Assembly: GCF_028993575.1 (NCBI RefSeq)
Contig: NZ_CP118615.1
Span: 3,534,001-3,598,000 of the forward strand
Reading direction: 5' to 3'
Length of the DNA stretch: 64,000 bases
Origin: Micromonospora cathayae
GTDB taxonomy: Bacteria; Actinomycetota; Actinomycetes; Mycobacteriales; Micromonosporaceae
The notes beneath the pieces were generated by a model. The model saw only the letters and a program-made list of their open reading frames with translations, was not told where the DNA came from and did no database searches. Below, one piece after another: positions 1 to 7,945 of the stretch (position 1 is the first letter of the stretch; each line of letters starts with the position of its first letter). The translations under genes and the position numbers were made by a program.

Positions 1-390
1 GTCCCGGATGCCGCCCGGCGCGGAGTACGACCGGAACGCCGACCAGCCGGCGGCGGCCTGTTCGCGCAGGACCTGCGAGGCGGCCTTGTCCTTGACCTTC
101 TTGACCCGCAGGCGCACCCCCTGGCTGGCCAGCCGTTCCGCCTGGCGGGTGCTGAGCACCGTCTCGACCGTGCCGGCACCCGACGTGTCGGTCGTCTGGT
201 GGTCGTGGCCGAGGTCGACGCCGGCCGCGCGCAGCTTCTCCCGTTGGGCCGCGTCGACCGTGCCGACGTACACCTCCAGGGTGTCCCGACCGGCGGCGTC
301 GGACGGTGGCCGCGCACCCGCCGGTGTGGTCAGGGCCAACGTGCCGACCAGGATGAACACGCTGGCGAACGCCAGGCGTCTGTGCCTCAT
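1..390 (-). CDS. Secreted M14 zinc carboxypeptidase, N-terminal part (cut by window edge)
   Basis: The gene reads leftwards from an ATG at 388-390 and runs off the window, leaving 130 residues. The start MRHRRLAFASVFILVGTLAL followed by a small-residue cleavage region near residue 28 is a Sec signal peptide. The propeptide continues to WSAFRSYSAPGGIRD; I recall the YS.PGGIRDE block just before the catalytic domain of actinobacterial M14 zinc carboxypeptidases. The zinc ligands lie outside the window, so catalysis cannot be checked. The purine-rich GAAGGGGG about four bases before the ATG is the likely ribosome site. It diverges from the glycosyltransferase at 689. The family call rests on the propeptide alone. 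Confidence 0.7.
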   Translation of the reverse strand, partial: MRHRRLAFASVFILVGTLALTTPAGARPPSDAAGRDTLEVYVGTVDAAQREKLRAAGVDLGHDHQTTDTSGAGTVETVLSTRQAERLASQGVRLRVKKVKDKAASQVLREQAAAGWSAFRSYSAPGGIRD

Positions 391-502
391 CGCGCCCCCT
401 TCACTTGAGGATCCGTGCCGCGAGCCTGTCGGCAGAGCAGACGCATGTCAATGCCTGGATGGTTGTCGTGGCGGTTCGGGCCCGGGGCCTGCCGAATCGG
501 TC

Positions 503-526
503 GACGTACTGGCAGGGTGGTACGTC
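503..526. promoter_or_regulatory. Operator-like inverted repeat in the 391-688 divergent gap
   Basis: GACGTAC (503-509) and GTACGTC (520-526) are perfect inverted arms around a 10-base spacer. The site lies in the 298-base gap between the divergent carboxypeptidase and first glycosyltransferase genes. Dyads of this size and spacing suit a dimeric repressor, but no regulator gene is adjacent. I see nothing else definite in this gap. Confidence 0.3.
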
Positions 527-688
527 TGGGCGGGTCGGGCCGGTCCGTCGAGCGTCCGGCCCGGAGGCGTATCCCGGGGTGGCCCCTGGTCGTTGGTCGG
601 GATGTCCGGTATCGAACGCCCGCCGGTGTTACCGTCCAGCGGCCTGCCGTGGCGAGGCCGTCTTCCGACGAGGAACGAGTCGATCGAC

Positions 689-1987
689 ATGCGGCCCCGA
701 CTGCTCATCATCACCTACTTCTTCCCGCCGTCGGAGTCCGTCGGGGCCCGTCGACCCGGCGAGCTGGCCACCTTCGCCGTCGACCGGCAATGGGACGTAC
801 GGGTGCTGACCGCGACCACGCAGCAGCCGGAGAGCCCCGGCACCGGATTCCCGGAGCACCGGGTCGTCCGGGTCGAGCCGGTGCCGCACACCGCACAGGT
901 CTACTCCTCGGTGCGTAGGGCCGAGGCACGGTCCCGGCTGGGCCGGCGGCAGGTGCTGACGGTACTCGGGACGGCCGGACGGGAGATCCTGATCCCGGAC
1001 GCCTACGTCAACTGGGTGGTGCCGGCCGTCCGGCGGTTCCTCCGGACCCGGCAGGGGTGGCGACCTGACGTGATCATGGTGACGGGCCCGCCGGCCTCGG
1101 TCTATCTGGTGGCCGCCCGGTTGGCCCGGCGGCTGGAGGTGCCGTGGGTCGCCGACTACCGGGACCTCTGGACCGTCGGCAACGACTACTGGCCCTACGG
1201 CCGGACCCGGCTGCGTCGCCTCGTCGACCACCGGTTGGAGCGCCGGCTGCTCCGTTCGGCGGCGGTCTGCGTGACCATCTCCGAACCGCTGGCCGAGGTC
1301 ATGCGCGCCACGTTCGGCATCGACACCAGGGTCGTGATGAACGGCATCGACCGGCGTCCGGCGGGCCTGCCGGCGTCGACCGACGTCGGCCTGGTGGAGT
1401 CGGCCGCCGCGACCCTCACCCTGGCCCACACCGGACGACTGAACCCCGGAAAGCGTGACCCTTCGCCCCTGCTGGACGCGGTGGCGTTGCTCGGGCCGCA
1501 GGAGGCGGAGCGGGTCCGGGTGGTCTTCGCCGGTGAGGACAACGGGGTCGCCCGGGCGGCCGTCGAGCGGGCCGGGGTGGCCGGATCGGTGACCAACCTC
1601 GGCGAGGTGTCCGCCGAGAAGTCCTGGCACCTCCAGGCCACGGCCGACGTGCTGGTCCTGGTCATGTGGAACGACCCGCAGGACGCCGGAACGGTACCCG
1701 GGAAGTTCTTCGACTACCTGAGGGCCCGGCGTCCGATCCTGATGATCGGCCATCCCCAGGGCGTCGTGGCGGACCTCATCCGGACCCGACGGGCCGGTGT
1801 CGTGCTGGCCGACCCGCCCGCGATCGCGGATCAGTTGCGGACCTGGCTCGCCGAGAAGGACCGGCTCGGCCGGCTCCCGGACCTGCCCGCGTCCAGCCTG
1901 GACGGCCTGTACCGGGAGGACCAGCTGGAGCGGTACCTGGCGCTGCTCGCCGAGGTCGCCGCCACCCGGCGGGCACCGGGGTCGTGA
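689..1987 (+). CDS. Glycosyltransferase, GT-B fold (GT4-like)
   Basis: This 432-residue protein opens with MRPRLLIITYFFPPSESVG, the usual first strand and loop of GT4 enzymes acting on the cytoplasmic face. An N-terminal acceptor domain is followed by a nucleotide-sugar domain containing LAHTGRLNPGK and GKFFDYLRARRPILMIG. The latter replaces the usual EX7E loop with the variant found in fucosamine- or polysaccharide-type GTs. The ATG at 689 is chosen because it follows GAGGAACG and starts the conserved fold; the frame is open far upstream without similarity. It is the first gene of the polysaccharide locus. Donor and acceptor cannot be read from sequence. Confidence 0.85.
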   Translation: MRPRLLIITYFFPPSESVGARRPGELATFAVDRQWDVRVLTATTQQPESPGTGFPEHRVVRVEPVPHTAQVYSSVRRAEARSRLGRRQVLTVLGTAGREILIPDAYVNWVVPAVRRFLRTRQGWRPDVIMVTGPPASVYLVAARLARRLEVPWVADYRDLWTVGNDYWPYGRTRLRRLVDHRLERRLLRSAAVCVTISEPLAEVMRATFGIDTRVVMNGIDRRPAGLPASTDVGLVESAAATLTLAHTGRLNPGKRDPSPLLDAVALLGPQEAERVRVVFAGEDNGVARAAVERAGVAGSVTNLGEVSAEKSWHLQATADVLVLVMWNDPQDAGTVPGKFFDYLRARRPILMIGHPQGVVADLIRTRRAGVVLADPPAIADQLRTWLAEKDRLGRLPDLPASSLDGLYREDQLERYLALLAEVAATRRAPGS

Positions 1988-2074
1988 CCCGACCCCCGGT
2001 CGATCGTTGTCTGAGATGTCCGGGTCACCGTCGGCCCGAACCGTTCCCGTCCGCCCGGTGAGTGAGGTCAGAAG

Positions 2075-2614
2075 GTGCCCGGAAGCGCTCGTTACCTGAT
2101 CCGGAGGGTCCGGGACCAGTTGACCGCCCTGCGTGACCCGGAGGCCTTCGTCCGTTCCCTGGGAGTGAACCTGACCGGTCGGGTCAGGTTCTACGGGGTG
2201 AACCGCGCGATGTTCGGTTCGGAGCCCTGGTTGATCACCATCGGGGACAATGTGTACGTCACCTCCGGGGTGCAGTTCGTGACCCACGACGGGGGCACCC
2301 TGATCCTGCGCAAGGACCACCCGGAACTGGACTGGACGGCTCCGATCGTCATCGGCGACGACGTCTACATCGGCATGCGGTCGATGATCCTGGCGGGGGT
2401 CACCATCGGCAACCGGTGCGTCATCGGTGCCGGTTCGATCGTCACCCGCGACATCCCGGACAACACCGTGGCCGCCGGGGTGCCGGCGCGTCCGCTACGG
2501 ACCACCGACGAGTACCTCGAGCGGTTGCAGGCCAAGTCGCTGGGCATCGGCCACCTGCCGGTCCAGGCCAAGCACGAGGCGATCAAGCGGATCTACGGGG
2601 TGGCGACCTCCTGA
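2075..2614 (+). CDS. Hexapeptide-repeat acyltransferase (left-handed beta-helix; WbbJ/CatB-like)
   Basis: A 179-residue protein starting at GTG 2075 behind GAGG. Residues from about 85 onward carry hexapeptide turns (VIGDDVYIG, VTIGNRCVIG) ending in the diagnostic NTVAAGVPARPLR. A His in the FVTHDGG segment is placed like the catalytic His of trimeric O-acetyltransferases that use acetyl-CoA. In this setting it most likely O- or N-acetylates a sugar of the exported glycan or its nucleotide-sugar precursor. It lies 87 bases after the glycosyltransferase on the same strand and converges on the 502-residue unknown gene. Substrate is unknown. Confidence 0.85.
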   Translation: MPGSARYLIRRVRDQLTALRDPEAFVRSLGVNLTGRVRFYGVNRAMFGSEPWLITIGDNVYVTSGVQFVTHDGGTLILRKDHPELDWTAPIVIGDDVYIGMRSMILAGVTIGNRCVIGAGSIVTRDIPDNTVAAGVPARPLRTTDEYLERLQAKSLGIGHLPVQAKHEAIKRIYGVATS

Positions 2615-2682
2615 GGGCGACGTGGTCGCGCCCGCGCGCGGCGTTACGCGACCAGAGCGGCCGGACGTTCGCGACGGTCCGG

Positions 2683-2711
2683 CGGGCCACCGGTCCGGTG
2701 GCGGTGGCCCG
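2683..2711. terminator. GC-rich hairpin between convergent genes
   Basis: CGGGCCACCG (2683-2692) pairs perfectly with CGGTGGCCCG (2702-2711) over a 9-base loop. It lies between the convergent ends of the acyltransferase (2614) and the unknown protein (2743), and can stop transcription in both directions. No T-tract follows, as is usual in actinobacteria. Confidence 0.55.
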
Positions 2712-2742
2712 GGGCCGGGCCGCGGGGGACAGGCCGGGCCGC

Positions 2743-4251
2743 TCACCCGGTACCTGCGGCCGGCAGGTCCCCGGCCGGCACCCGGTCGGGCTCCGCGCGC
2801 CACATGCCGTAACCGGGGGACACCGGCACGCTGTAGGGGATCCCCTCGGCGGTGACCCGTGCCGGGACCTGGAGGTTCGTCGGTCCGGCCTGGACCAGCA
2901 GCCGGTTCAGCAGTCCCGGTGCCAGCATCCGGGCATTGGCGACGGTACCGACCCGCTCGATCATCACGAAGTCGTGGGTGCCGTCGGACACGATGATCTC
3001 GGTGGCGGTCGCGGGTGGGGCCAGGTAGCGGCGGTAGGCGGTGCCGGCCACCGACTGCCCGGCCTCCAGGGTGCGCCCCCACACCAGTTGCGGGTAGTTC
3101 TTCTTGAGGCTGGAGCTGATGAACCAGCCCTTCACCGTCGTGTACCTGACCCGGATGTCGGGACGCCCGTCGCCGATCGGCAGCACCCCGACGGCGATGC
3201 CCCACAGCGGGGTGCCGTTGCTGGCTACCGACCACTGGGTCATGCTGGTCGCCGGGTATGTCCGGTCCCGCAGGGTCGCCGGGGTGAAGTCGGTCAGTCG
3301 GGTCAGGTTGTCGATGTACGCCCAGCTCGACCAGTTCAGGCCACCGGCGAGCCCGACGTTCGGCATGAACTGCCGACGGACGCCGCCGCTGGGCGCGGTC
3401 AGCGGGAAGCACTGGGTGACCCCCATGTTCAGGGTGAACCGTTGCAGGGCGGTCACCTGTTGGGCGACCAGCAGGGTGGCCTCCGACCAGCGGTACAGGT
3501 TGGAGACCCGGCACAGCGCGGGGACCTGCGGCAGGATCGTGGCGACCGGGGTGCCGATCCGCGCCCGGGCCGTGTCGATCATCCCCTGGTACGAGACGAT
3601 GACGTACGACTCCGACACGAACAGTTCCCGTCCGGTCGTCCTGCCGTTCGGCACCGACCGGCCGTCGAGTTCGACGGTCACGGTGTGTGAGTGGCTGGTC
3701 GGACGAATCTGGACGTTCGCCGTCACGTTCGTGATCGGTACGGTGGTCCGGTGGGTCGCCCCGGCCACGTGGGTGAGGGGCGCCTTCGGCGCGCCGGTCG
3801 TGCCCTGCGCGATGCCTCCCACGATCGTGTAGGGGTTGCCGAACAGCAGGGTGTTGGCGTTCGGGATGGCCAGCAGGGTGTAGACCCGGGTCCCGTCGGA
3901 CCACCGCGAGCCCACGTCGACGGTCGTCTTGCCGTGGTTGGCCAGGGTGATCTGGGTGCCGACGCTGTAGCCGTGGTTGCCGCCGACGTACGACCAGCCG
4001 GTGTTGATGGGGCAGTTGTCGTCCGAGGTGTTGTGCACGTTCGTGCCCAGGCCGGCGGCGACGGTCGGCCAGACCTGGGCGTCGGTGGCGGTGGAGGGCA
4101 CCAGCATGACCTGCTGAAGATTGGGGTGCCAGAGGCCGACCATGCTCTCCGGGTAGGCCAGGTTGACCGGCATCAGCAGGTCGCGGGTGGCGTCGAACCG
4201 GGATCGGACGGAGATCAGGGCGTTGTTCCGGTAAACGATGATATCGGCCAT
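2743..4251 (-). CDS. Unassigned 502-residue protein in polysaccharide locus
   Basis: I do not recognise this protein. It begins MADIIVYRNNALISVRSRFD and is rich in short alternating strands, Gly, Thr and aromatic residues, suggesting a mostly beta fold. No signal peptide, membrane segment, coiled coil or known catalytic motif is visible. A segment with NTGWSYVGGNHGYSVG near residues 85-100 is rich in polar and aromatic residues and could be a binding or active site. The start is ATG 4249-4251, because GGAGG (4260-4264) sits eight bases upstream; an ATG 18 bases further out lacks such a site. It is divergent from the sugar epimerase gene and convergent with the acyltransferase. A glycan lyase, depolymerase or binding protein is possible, but this is guesswork from position. 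Confidence 0.8.
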   Translation of the reverse strand: MADIIVYRNNALISVRSRFDATRDLLMPVNLAYPESMVGLWHPNLQQVMLVPSTATDAQVWPTVAAGLGTNVHNTSDDNCPINTGWSYVGGNHGYSVGTQITLANHGKTTVDVGSRWSDGTRVYTLLAIPNANTLLFGNPYTIVGGIAQGTTGAPKAPLTHVAGATHRTTVPITNVTANVQIRPTSHSHTVTVELDGRSVPNGRTTGRELFVSESYVIVSYQGMIDTARARIGTPVATILPQVPALCRVSNLYRWSEATLLVAQQVTALQRFTLNMGVTQCFPLTAPSGGVRRQFMPNVGLAGGLNWSSWAYIDNLTRLTDFTPATLRDRTYPATSMTQWSVASNGTPLWGIAVGVLPIGDGRPDIRVRYTTVKGWFISSSLKKNYPQLVWGRTLEAGQSVAGTAYRRYLAPPATATEIIVSDGTHDFVMIERVGTVANARMLAPGLLNRLLVQAGPTNLQVPARVTAEGIPYSVPVSPGYGMWRAEPDRVPAGDLPAAGTG

Positions 4252-4259
4252 GTCGGATA

Positions 4260-4264
4260 CCTCC
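4260..4264 (-). promoter_or_regulatory. Shine-Dalgarno site fixing the start of the unknown protein
   Basis: The minus strand reads GGAGG here, eight bases before ATG 4251. This decides between two in-frame ATGs (4251 and 4269) in favour of the inner one. Confidence 0.75.
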
Positions 4265-4457
4265 GACATGATTGTGTGACCGGCCGCCCCGGTCCGCTGT
4301 CGGCAAGGCGACTTCCGTGGCCGTCGGGCGGGCCCGGATCGCCGGCGCGGTGATCGATCCTTGCCTCTTTGGGGCTTTTGATCGTTATTGTCCTGTTACC
4401 GTGGCCTGGTTCCACCCGTGACGTACCGGTGATTCGGTCCACACCGAGGGGTTGTCG

Positions 4458-5414
4458 ATGCGCATTCTGATCACCGGCGGGGCCGGCTTCATCGGCTCGA
4501 ACCTGGCCCGTGCCGCGTTGGTCGAACCCGCCGTGAAAGAGGTGACCGTCCTCGACGACCTGTCGGTGGGGCTGCGGGGCAACCTCGACGGGTTGGACGT
4601 CGACCTCGTCGAGGGGTCCATCCTGGACCCGGCCGCCCTGGACGCGGCGATGGCCGGCCGGGAGGCGGTCGTGCACCTGGCGGCGCTGCCCAGCGTGCCC
4701 CGCTCGCTGCGGGACCCGGTCGCGTCCCACCACGCCAACGCGACCGGCACGCTGATGGTCCTCGAAGCGGCCCGCCGGCACGACGTGGCCCACGTGCTGG
4801 TCGCCTCCTCCTCGTCGGTGTACGGCCTGAACCCGGAACTACCCAAGGCGGAGCTGACCTGGACCCGCCCGCTGAGCCCCTACGCGGCCAGCAAGCTCGC
4901 GACCGAGGCCTACGCCCTGGCCCACCAGGCGTCGTTCGGCCTGCCGACCCTGGCCTTCCGGTTCTTCAACGTGTTCGGCCCGGGTCAGCGGCACGACCAC
5001 GCCTACGCCGCCGTCATTCCCCGGTTCGTCCACGCGGCCCTGCGGGGGGAGCCGGTCGTGGTGCACGGCGACGGCACCCAGTCCCGCGACTTCACCTACG
5101 TGGGCACGGTGTGCCGGGTCATCCTCGACGCGCTCCGCCGTCGGGTGTCCCACCCGCATCCGGTCAACCTGGCCTTCGGCTCCCGGGCCAGCCTGCGCCA
5201 GGTCCTCGACGAACTCGGTGACCTGCTCGGCCGGCCCGTCGAGCGCGGGTACGCGCCGCCGCGCACCGGTGACGTCCCGCACTCCCTGTCCGACGCCACC
5301 ACCCTGCGGGAACTCTTCCCGGACGTCGTACCGGTCACCCGCCGCGACGGCCTCCGGGCGACCGTCGAGTGGATGGCCGGCCGGCTGGGTGTCGACCGTG
5401 TCACGCCCCGGTGA
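4458..5414 (+). CDS. NAD-dependent nucleotide-sugar epimerase/dehydratase (extended SDR)
   Basis: A 318-residue extended SDR. The Rossmann motif GGAGFIGSN occupies residues 8-16, the Ser motif is SSSSVYG and the catalytic pair is in SPYAASK (Tyr-x-x-x-Lys). The C-terminal substrate domain includes RFFNVFGPGQR and SRDFTYV, which resemble GalE/WbpP-type UDP-HexNAc 4-epimerases. It probably interconverts UDP-sugars for the glycan. ATG 4458 follows GAGGGG at good distance; a TTG two codons earlier is less likely. Its stop overlaps the flippase start (GTGA), so the two are translationally coupled. The AT-richer stretch around 4360-4400 is the likely promoter region. Confidence 0.85.
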   Translation: MRILITGGAGFIGSNLARAALVEPAVKEVTVLDDLSVGLRGNLDGLDVDLVEGSILDPAALDAAMAGREAVVHLAALPSVPRSLRDPVASHHANATGTLMVLEAARRHDVAHVLVASSSSVYGLNPELPKAELTWTRPLSPYAASKLATEAYALAHQASFGLPTLAFRFFNVFGPGQRHDHAYAAVIPRFVHAALRGEPVVVHGDGTQSRDFTYVGTVCRVILDALRRRVSHPHPVNLAFGSRASLRQVLDELGDLLGRPVERGYAPPRTGDVPHSLSDATTLRELFPDVVPVTRRDGLRATVEWMAGRLGVDRVTPR

Positions 5415-6823
5415 CCCGGGCCGCGAGCCGGACCGGACGGCGGCCGGACCCGACCGCCACGATCGTCCCCGCCCACCCGCCGGCCGCACCGTCGCCCGCT
5501 CGGCGGAAACCGCCGCCGGGACGGGACCGCACGGTAGCGGTGGGCATCGCCACCGCCATGGTGGCGAAGGGGCTCGGCCTGGCCGCTCCGCTGGTCATCA
5601 CCCCGGTCTGCTTCCGGTACCTCGGCGACCAGCGCTACGGCCTGTGGATGGCGGTCACCGCGCTGACCGGCATGGCCTGGTTCGCCGACCTGGGACTGGG
5701 CAACGGCCTGCTCACCCGGTTGGGGCACCTCGGCGACGACCCCCGACAGCAGGCCCGGGAGATCTCCACCGCGTACGCCACGCTCGGGACGGTGGCGGCG
5801 GCGCTGCTGGCGGGGCTGGTCCTGCTCGACCCGCTGGTGCCCTGGCCCCGGTTGTTCGGGGTCACCGACCCGACCGTCGCCGCGGAGGCGTCGACGCTGG
5901 TCCTGCTCTGCTTCGGGGCGTTCGCGGTGAACATCCCGCTCTCGCTGATCCAGCGGATCCAGTACGCCCGCACCCAGATCACCCAGAGCAACGGCTGGCA
6001 GTCGACCGGGGCGCTGGCGTCCATGCTGGCGGTGCTCGGCGCCATCACCGCCGGGTGGAGCCCGCTGGCCGTCATCGCCTGCGCGGTGCTGACCGTCCCG
6101 CTGACCAACCTGGTCAACACCCTGGTCTACTTCTGGCGTCAGGCACCGGCCACCCGGCCCGGCCCGACGCTGGTGCACCGCGGCACCGCGATGGGTCTGC
6201 TCCGGTTGGGCCTGCGGTTCTTCACCCTCACCACGATGTCGTCGATCGCGCTCAACCTGGACAGTCCGCTGGTCGCGCACGTCCTCGGCCTCACGGTGGC
6301 CGCGCACTACGCCGTGGTCGGCAAGCTCTTCGGCGTCCTGTCGGTGTTCGTCGGGCTGGTCGGCATGACCATCTGGCCGGTCAGCGGGTCCGCCCTGGCC
6401 CGGGGCGAGGTGGCCTGGGTGCGCCGCAACACCCGGCGCATGGTGCTGCTGTACGGGGTGATCGTGGGGACGACCGGGCTCGCGCTGGTCGGCTACGGCC
6501 ACCGGTTGCTGGAGCTGTGGGTCGGCGGGGTGGACGTGTCGGTGGTGCCGGTCGGGGTCCTCGCCGCGCTCGCGCTCTGGTCGTTCCTGGTGGCGGTCTC
6601 CTCCCCGCTGATCGTGGTGCAGAACAGCGTCGGCCTGCTCCGGCCGCAGTTCTTCGGCTGGGCGGGGTTCCTGCTGCTGGCGACCGCACTCAAGGTCTGG
6701 GGGCTGCGCCACCTCGGGCTGGTCGGCCTGCCGTTGGCCGCCTGCGTCAGCTACCTGCTCACCATGTGGCCGGCCGTGCTCGTGGGATACCGGCGCGCGT
6801 TGCGCCGACCAGCTGGACCCTGA
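5411..6823 (+). CDS. Polysaccharide flippase (Wzx/MOP-like), first of two
   Basis: A 470-residue integral membrane protein with about a dozen hydrophobic segments after a basic, proline-rich cytoplasmic head of about 45 residues. The first membrane segment and following loop (VITPVCFRYLGDQRYGLWM) match the start of Wzx/O-antigen transporters, which flip undecaprenyl-PP-linked repeat units. The GTG at 5411 overlaps the preceding TGA, giving coupled translation with the epimerase. A second flippase is at 27769. Specificity cannot be read. Confidence 0.85.
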   Translation: MTRAASRTGRRPDPTATIVPAHPPAAPSPARRKPPPGRDRTVAVGIATAMVAKGLGLAAPLVITPVCFRYLGDQRYGLWMAVTALTGMAWFADLGLGNGLLTRLGHLGDDPRQQAREISTAYATLGTVAAALLAGLVLLDPLVPWPRLFGVTDPTVAAEASTLVLLCFGAFAVNIPLSLIQRIQYARTQITQSNGWQSTGALASMLAVLGAITAGWSPLAVIACAVLTVPLTNLVNTLVYFWRQAPATRPGPTLVHRGTAMGLLRLGLRFFTLTTMSSIALNLDSPLVAHVLGLTVAAHYAVVGKLFGVLSVFVGLVGMTIWPVSGSALARGEVAWVRRNTRRMVLLYGVIVGTTGLALVGYGHRLLELWVGGVDVSVVPVGVLAALALWSFLVAVSSPLIVVQNSVGLLRPQFFGWAGFLLLATALKVWGLRHLGLVGLPLAACVSYLLTMWPAVLVGYRRALRRPAGP

Positions 6824-6914
6824 CGTCGTCCTGACGTCCTGAACCGTCACCGCGCCGACCAGGGGGCCGCCACCTGGCCGACCGTTTCGCTGCGACAGAG
6901 GTGGGAAACCTGCG

Positions 6915-7925
6915 ATGAGAAATGAATCGATACTGATCGACACTGCCGGCGGCTGGGGCGGCGGCGCAGGCCGCCTCAAGATCGAACTCGACGCCTTCCT
7001 CGCCGAGCACCGGCCGCCGGTCCGGGTGATCGGGCGGCACCGCCGGCTCACCCCGTCGTGGCTGGTCCGGAGGGAGGCCGCCGCCAACCTGCCGGTCGCG
7101 GTCTCGTTGAGCAACGTCTCGTTCCTGCGTCCCGGTACCGAACGGCGGGTGCTGGTGCACAACGCCCTGCACTTCCTGCACGACCGGGAGCGGTGGGTGC
7201 TCAGCCGGCTGCCCCCGTCGTTCCGGGCCCAGATCCCCGTCGTCCGTGGGTCGCTGTACCAGGCCGACGTGGTCGTCGTCCCCTGTTCGGAGATGGCCCA
7301 ACGGGTCGTCGACCGGCTGCCGGCGGTCCGCGACCGGCTGCTGGTGCTACCCAACCCGGTCAGCCAGGTCGGTCCGCGCATCCCCACCACCGACGTGTCG
7401 ATCCTGGTACCGATCGTGTGGTCGCCGTTCAAGAACGTGGCGAGCGAACTCCGGGTACTGCTGGCCGCCCTCGACCGACGCCGGCACCGGGCCCTGGTCC
7501 GGGTCACCGCGCACCCGCGTGACCTCCCCGGCGACCTGGTGTACCACCCCCGACTGGACCTGATCGGGCCGCTACCCCACCACCGGCTCGTCGCGTACTG
7601 GCGTCGGTCGACCGCCGTCTTCTTCCCGTGCGTGCTGGAGTCCTTCGGCTATCCACTCGCCGAGGCGCGGGTGTACGGGGTGCCCGTCCTCGCGCCGGAC
7701 ACCCCGCAGGCGCGCGAGATCGCCGGCCCGGCGCTGGTGCCGTACCGGCTGTCCGATGTCGACAGCCTGGCCGCGGCCCTCGACGGCCTCGACCGGCCGG
7801 TGGCCCCGGAGCCGCACGCGTTCGAGCGCGGCGGGTACTTCACCCGGCTGCTGGGCCTGACCCGCGACGACCGGCGGACGGGCCGGGCGGCCCGGGTCGC
7901 GGCCGGGACGTTGCCACCCCGATGA
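6915..7925 (+). CDS. Glycosyltransferase family 4
   Basis: A 336-residue GT-B enzyme. The C-terminal donor domain has ESFGYPLAEARVYGVPVLAPD-type sequence, with both glutamates of the EX7E motif (Glu-Ser-Phe-Gly-Tyr-Pro-Leu-Ala-Glu). The N-terminal region has the glycine-rich loop AGGWGGGAGR, resembling mannosyl- or rhamnosyl-type GT4 proteins. ATG 6915 follows GAGGTGGG. It precedes two more glycosyltransferases; the first follows within 20 bases, and an ATGA overlap at 7922 offers a coupled start. Likely adds one residue of the repeat unit on the cytoplasmic face. Confidence 0.87.
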   Translation: MRNESILIDTAGGWGGGAGRLKIELDAFLAEHRPPVRVIGRHRRLTPSWLVRREAAANLPVAVSLSNVSFLRPGTERRVLVHNALHFLHDRERWVLSRLPPSFRAQIPVVRGSLYQADVVVVPCSEMAQRVVDRLPAVRDRLLVLPNPVSQVGPRIPTTDVSILVPIVWSPFKNVASELRVLLAALDRRRHRALVRVTAHPRDLPGDLVYHPRLDLIGPLPHHRLVAYWRRSTAVFFPCVLESFGYPLAEARVYGVPVLAPDTPQAREIAGPALVPYRLSDVDSLAAALDGLDRPVAPEPHAFERGGYFTRLLGLTRDDRRTGRAARVAAGTLPPR

Positions 7926-7945
7926 GACCAGCGGAGGAGAGTCGG

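Noticed and set aside
629..2320. 563-residue minus-strand open frame opposite the first glycosyltransferase
   Set aside because: It is an antisense shadow in GC-rich DNA: composition is Gly/Arg/Pro/His-rich, no domain, and the plus strand encodes clear GT and acyltransferase proteins.
5096..7507. 803-residue minus-strand open frame
   Set aside because: Lies opposite the epimerase, flippase and glycosyltransferase genes and reads as low-complexity Arg/Pro/Gln sequence typical of antisense high-GC frames.
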